Origin: Pedobacter schmidteae
GTDB taxonomy: Bacteria > Bacteroidota > Bacteroidia > Sphingobacteriales > Sphingobacteriaceae
Assembly: GCA_945906015.1 (NCBI GenBank)
Contig: CAMDQV010000123.1
Location: forward strand, 1 to 6,332
Direction: 5' to 3'
Length of the DNA: 6,332 nt
The notes under the pieces were generated by a model. That model saw only the letters and a list, made by a program, of their open reading frames with translations. It searched no databases and was not told the origin of the DNA. Below, in pieces: positions 5,185 through 6,332 of the stretch. How positions within the stretch are numbered: the first letter of the stretch is position 1; each line of letters opens with the position of its first letter. The position numbers and the translations under genes were made by a program.

Positions 5185-6332
5185 TTATCTGGTGGCTGGC
5201 ATATCATTTTTAACATCGATAACCGGTCTTTTATCGCGGTTAACCAGGTCCCATGCAGTGTAATAAACTAATTGTGCACGTTTTGCAAGAAGCTCAAAGT
5301 TGATCTTGCTTACTTCATCACTTGCTTTGTGGTAATCTTCATGTACTCCATTGAAATAGAATACAATTGGAATTCCATTTTTTGCAAAATTATAATGGTC
5401 TGAACGGTAGTAAATTCTTTCCGGATCTTTTGGATCGTTAAACTTATAATCGATCTTCATTTTAGTGTAAACAGTATTTGCATTTTCACTGATCTTATGA
5501 AGGTCGGAACTGAGTTTGTCAGAGCCTATCAGGTAGCAATAATTAGCTGCATCAGGAGAGCCTTTATAGGCTTCACCTATTCTTCCAATCATATCGATAT
5601 TAAGATTAGTGATGGTATTAGCCATCGGGAATACCGGATTCTGGGAGTAATATTCAGAGCCAAGCAATCCTTTTTCTTCTCCTGTTACGAGCAAAAACAA
5701 AATACTTCTGCGAGGGCCATGTCCTGCTTCCTTTGCCTTAGCATAAGCTCTGGCAATTGTAAGTACGCCTGTTGTACCAGATCCATCGTCATCAGCACCG
5801 TTATTTACTTTATCTATGCCACCGTCTGTTGTTAGTCCGATGTGGTCATAATGAGCAGAGAAAACTACTAGCTCATCTTTCAGGTCGGTACCTTCAAGGT
5901 AACCCAAAACATTTGCCGACATAACTTCTTTGTTAACCGGTCCGTAGCTCATCGCTACTTCAGATTTTAAAACCTGCGTTTGAGGCGATGCGTTGTTATC
6001 AATTGAGGCTTTTAGTTCTTGGTATGTTTTACCTGAATTTTTGAGAAACTGGTTTGCAACTTCAGGTGTAATATTTACCATGGCTGCAGTACTTGCACGA
6101 TTAGAGGCGCCAGCTTTAGTTTCTTTTTTAACACTTAAGCGACCTGCTCTGGGTTTGTATGACTGAAGTGAAGCACTTACATCCGGACTTACCGCCAGGA
6201 TTAATGCCGGGTTTTTACCCATTACATATTGAATGCGCTTAAATCGGCTCGTAGTCCAATCAGAAGCAGTTGTACTCTTACTGATTGCTGAAACCCCATT
6301 TTTCATAGGTTCGCCCTTGTTGATCAGTAATA
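5185..6332 (-). CDS. M28-family zinc peptidase (paralogue 2), 5' partial
   Basis: This is the C-terminal 381 residues of a second M28 peptidase; the N-terminus with any signal peptide lies beyond the right edge. The ATG at 6306 is not the start: the frame stays open to the edge as LLINKGEP, which matches VLIIHNGQ in paralogue 1. Counting visible residues from the edge, the zinc ligands and base are His160 (SAHYDH), Asp180 (GADDDGSG), Glu218 and Glu219 (TGEEK), Asp246 (NIDMIGR) and His334 (EDYHKASDE), all present. Over the 96 residues from the first histidine region to NIDMIGR, about 76 are identical to paralogue 1 by hand count, so the pair arose by tandem duplication. The PA-like region is far less alike and contains a basic, Ala/Ser-rich insert, which may alter substrate choice. 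The C-terminus (RPVIDVKNDMPATR) is slightly longer than in paralogue 1. Confidence 0.93.
   Translation of the reverse strand, partial: LLINKGEPMKNGVSAISKSTTASDWTTSRFKRIQYVMGKNPALILAVSPDVSASLQSYKPRAGRLSVKKETKAGASNRASTAAMVNITPEVANQFLKNSGKTYQELKASIDNNASPQTQVLKSEVAMSYGPVNKEVMSANVLGYLEGTDLKDELVVFSAHYDHIGLTTDGGIDKVNNGADDDGSGTTGVLTIARAYAKAKEAGHGPRRSILFLLVTGEEKGLLGSEYYSQNPVFPMANTITNLNIDMIGRIGEAYKGSPDAANYCYLIGSDKLSSDLHKISENANTVYTKMKIDYKFNDPKDPERIYYRSDHYNFAKNGIPIVFYFNGVHEDYHKASDEVSKINFELLAKRAQLVYYTAWDLVNRDKRPVIDVKNDMPATR

Noticed and set aside
5497..5835. 112-codon open frame on the + strand inside M28 paralogue 2
   Set aside because: It is antisense to the conserved catalytic core, which explains the lack of stops; the peptide itself shows no recognisable domain.
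5185..6306. ATG at 6306 as the start of M28 paralogue 2
   Set aside because: The frame is open to the window edge and the upstream residues align with internal sequence of paralogue 1, so this methionine is internal.

Overview
The window looks like chromosomal DNA of a Bacteroidota bacterium, probably of the Sphingobacteriales (Pedobacter or Solitalea type). The evidence is an AT-rich sequence, weak Shine-Dalgarno sites, a TAnnTTTG-type promoter box, secreted M28 peptidases of a Bacteroidota style, and hairpin-rich intergenic repeats. The genus is an inference; no marker gene fixes it.

Layout from left to right: (1) the last 60 codons of a TatD-family metal-dependent hydrolase on the + strand; (2) a gene-free stretch of about 200 bp with two kinds of small palindromes and one copy of a dispersed intergenic repeat; (3) a complete IS3-family insertion sequence (about 388-1782) on the - strand, with overlapping orfA and orfB, a canonical -1 frameshift signal, and terminal repeats that recur twice more at the left end; (4) a gene-free stretch of about 315 bp with hairpins, a second, inverted copy of the dispersed repeat, and the transcription terminator of the next gene; (5) a LutB-like LUD-domain iron-sulfur protein on the - strand; (6) two neighbouring M28 zinc peptidase paralogues on the - strand, the second running off the right edge, separated by a strong terminator hairpin.

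The IS lies in the convergent spacer between the tatD-like gene (+) and lutB (-), so it disrupts no visible gene. LutB would act in oxidation of lactate or a related hydroxy acid together with LutA and LutC partners that are not encoded here. The M28 proteins appear to be exported and to digest peptides outside the cytoplasm. No functional link between lutB and the peptidases is visible.

I found no undescribed multi-gene system. The points most worth checking are the frameshift signal of the IS, the triple iteration of its end sequence inside the transposase gene, and the inverted dispersed repeats that bracket it.
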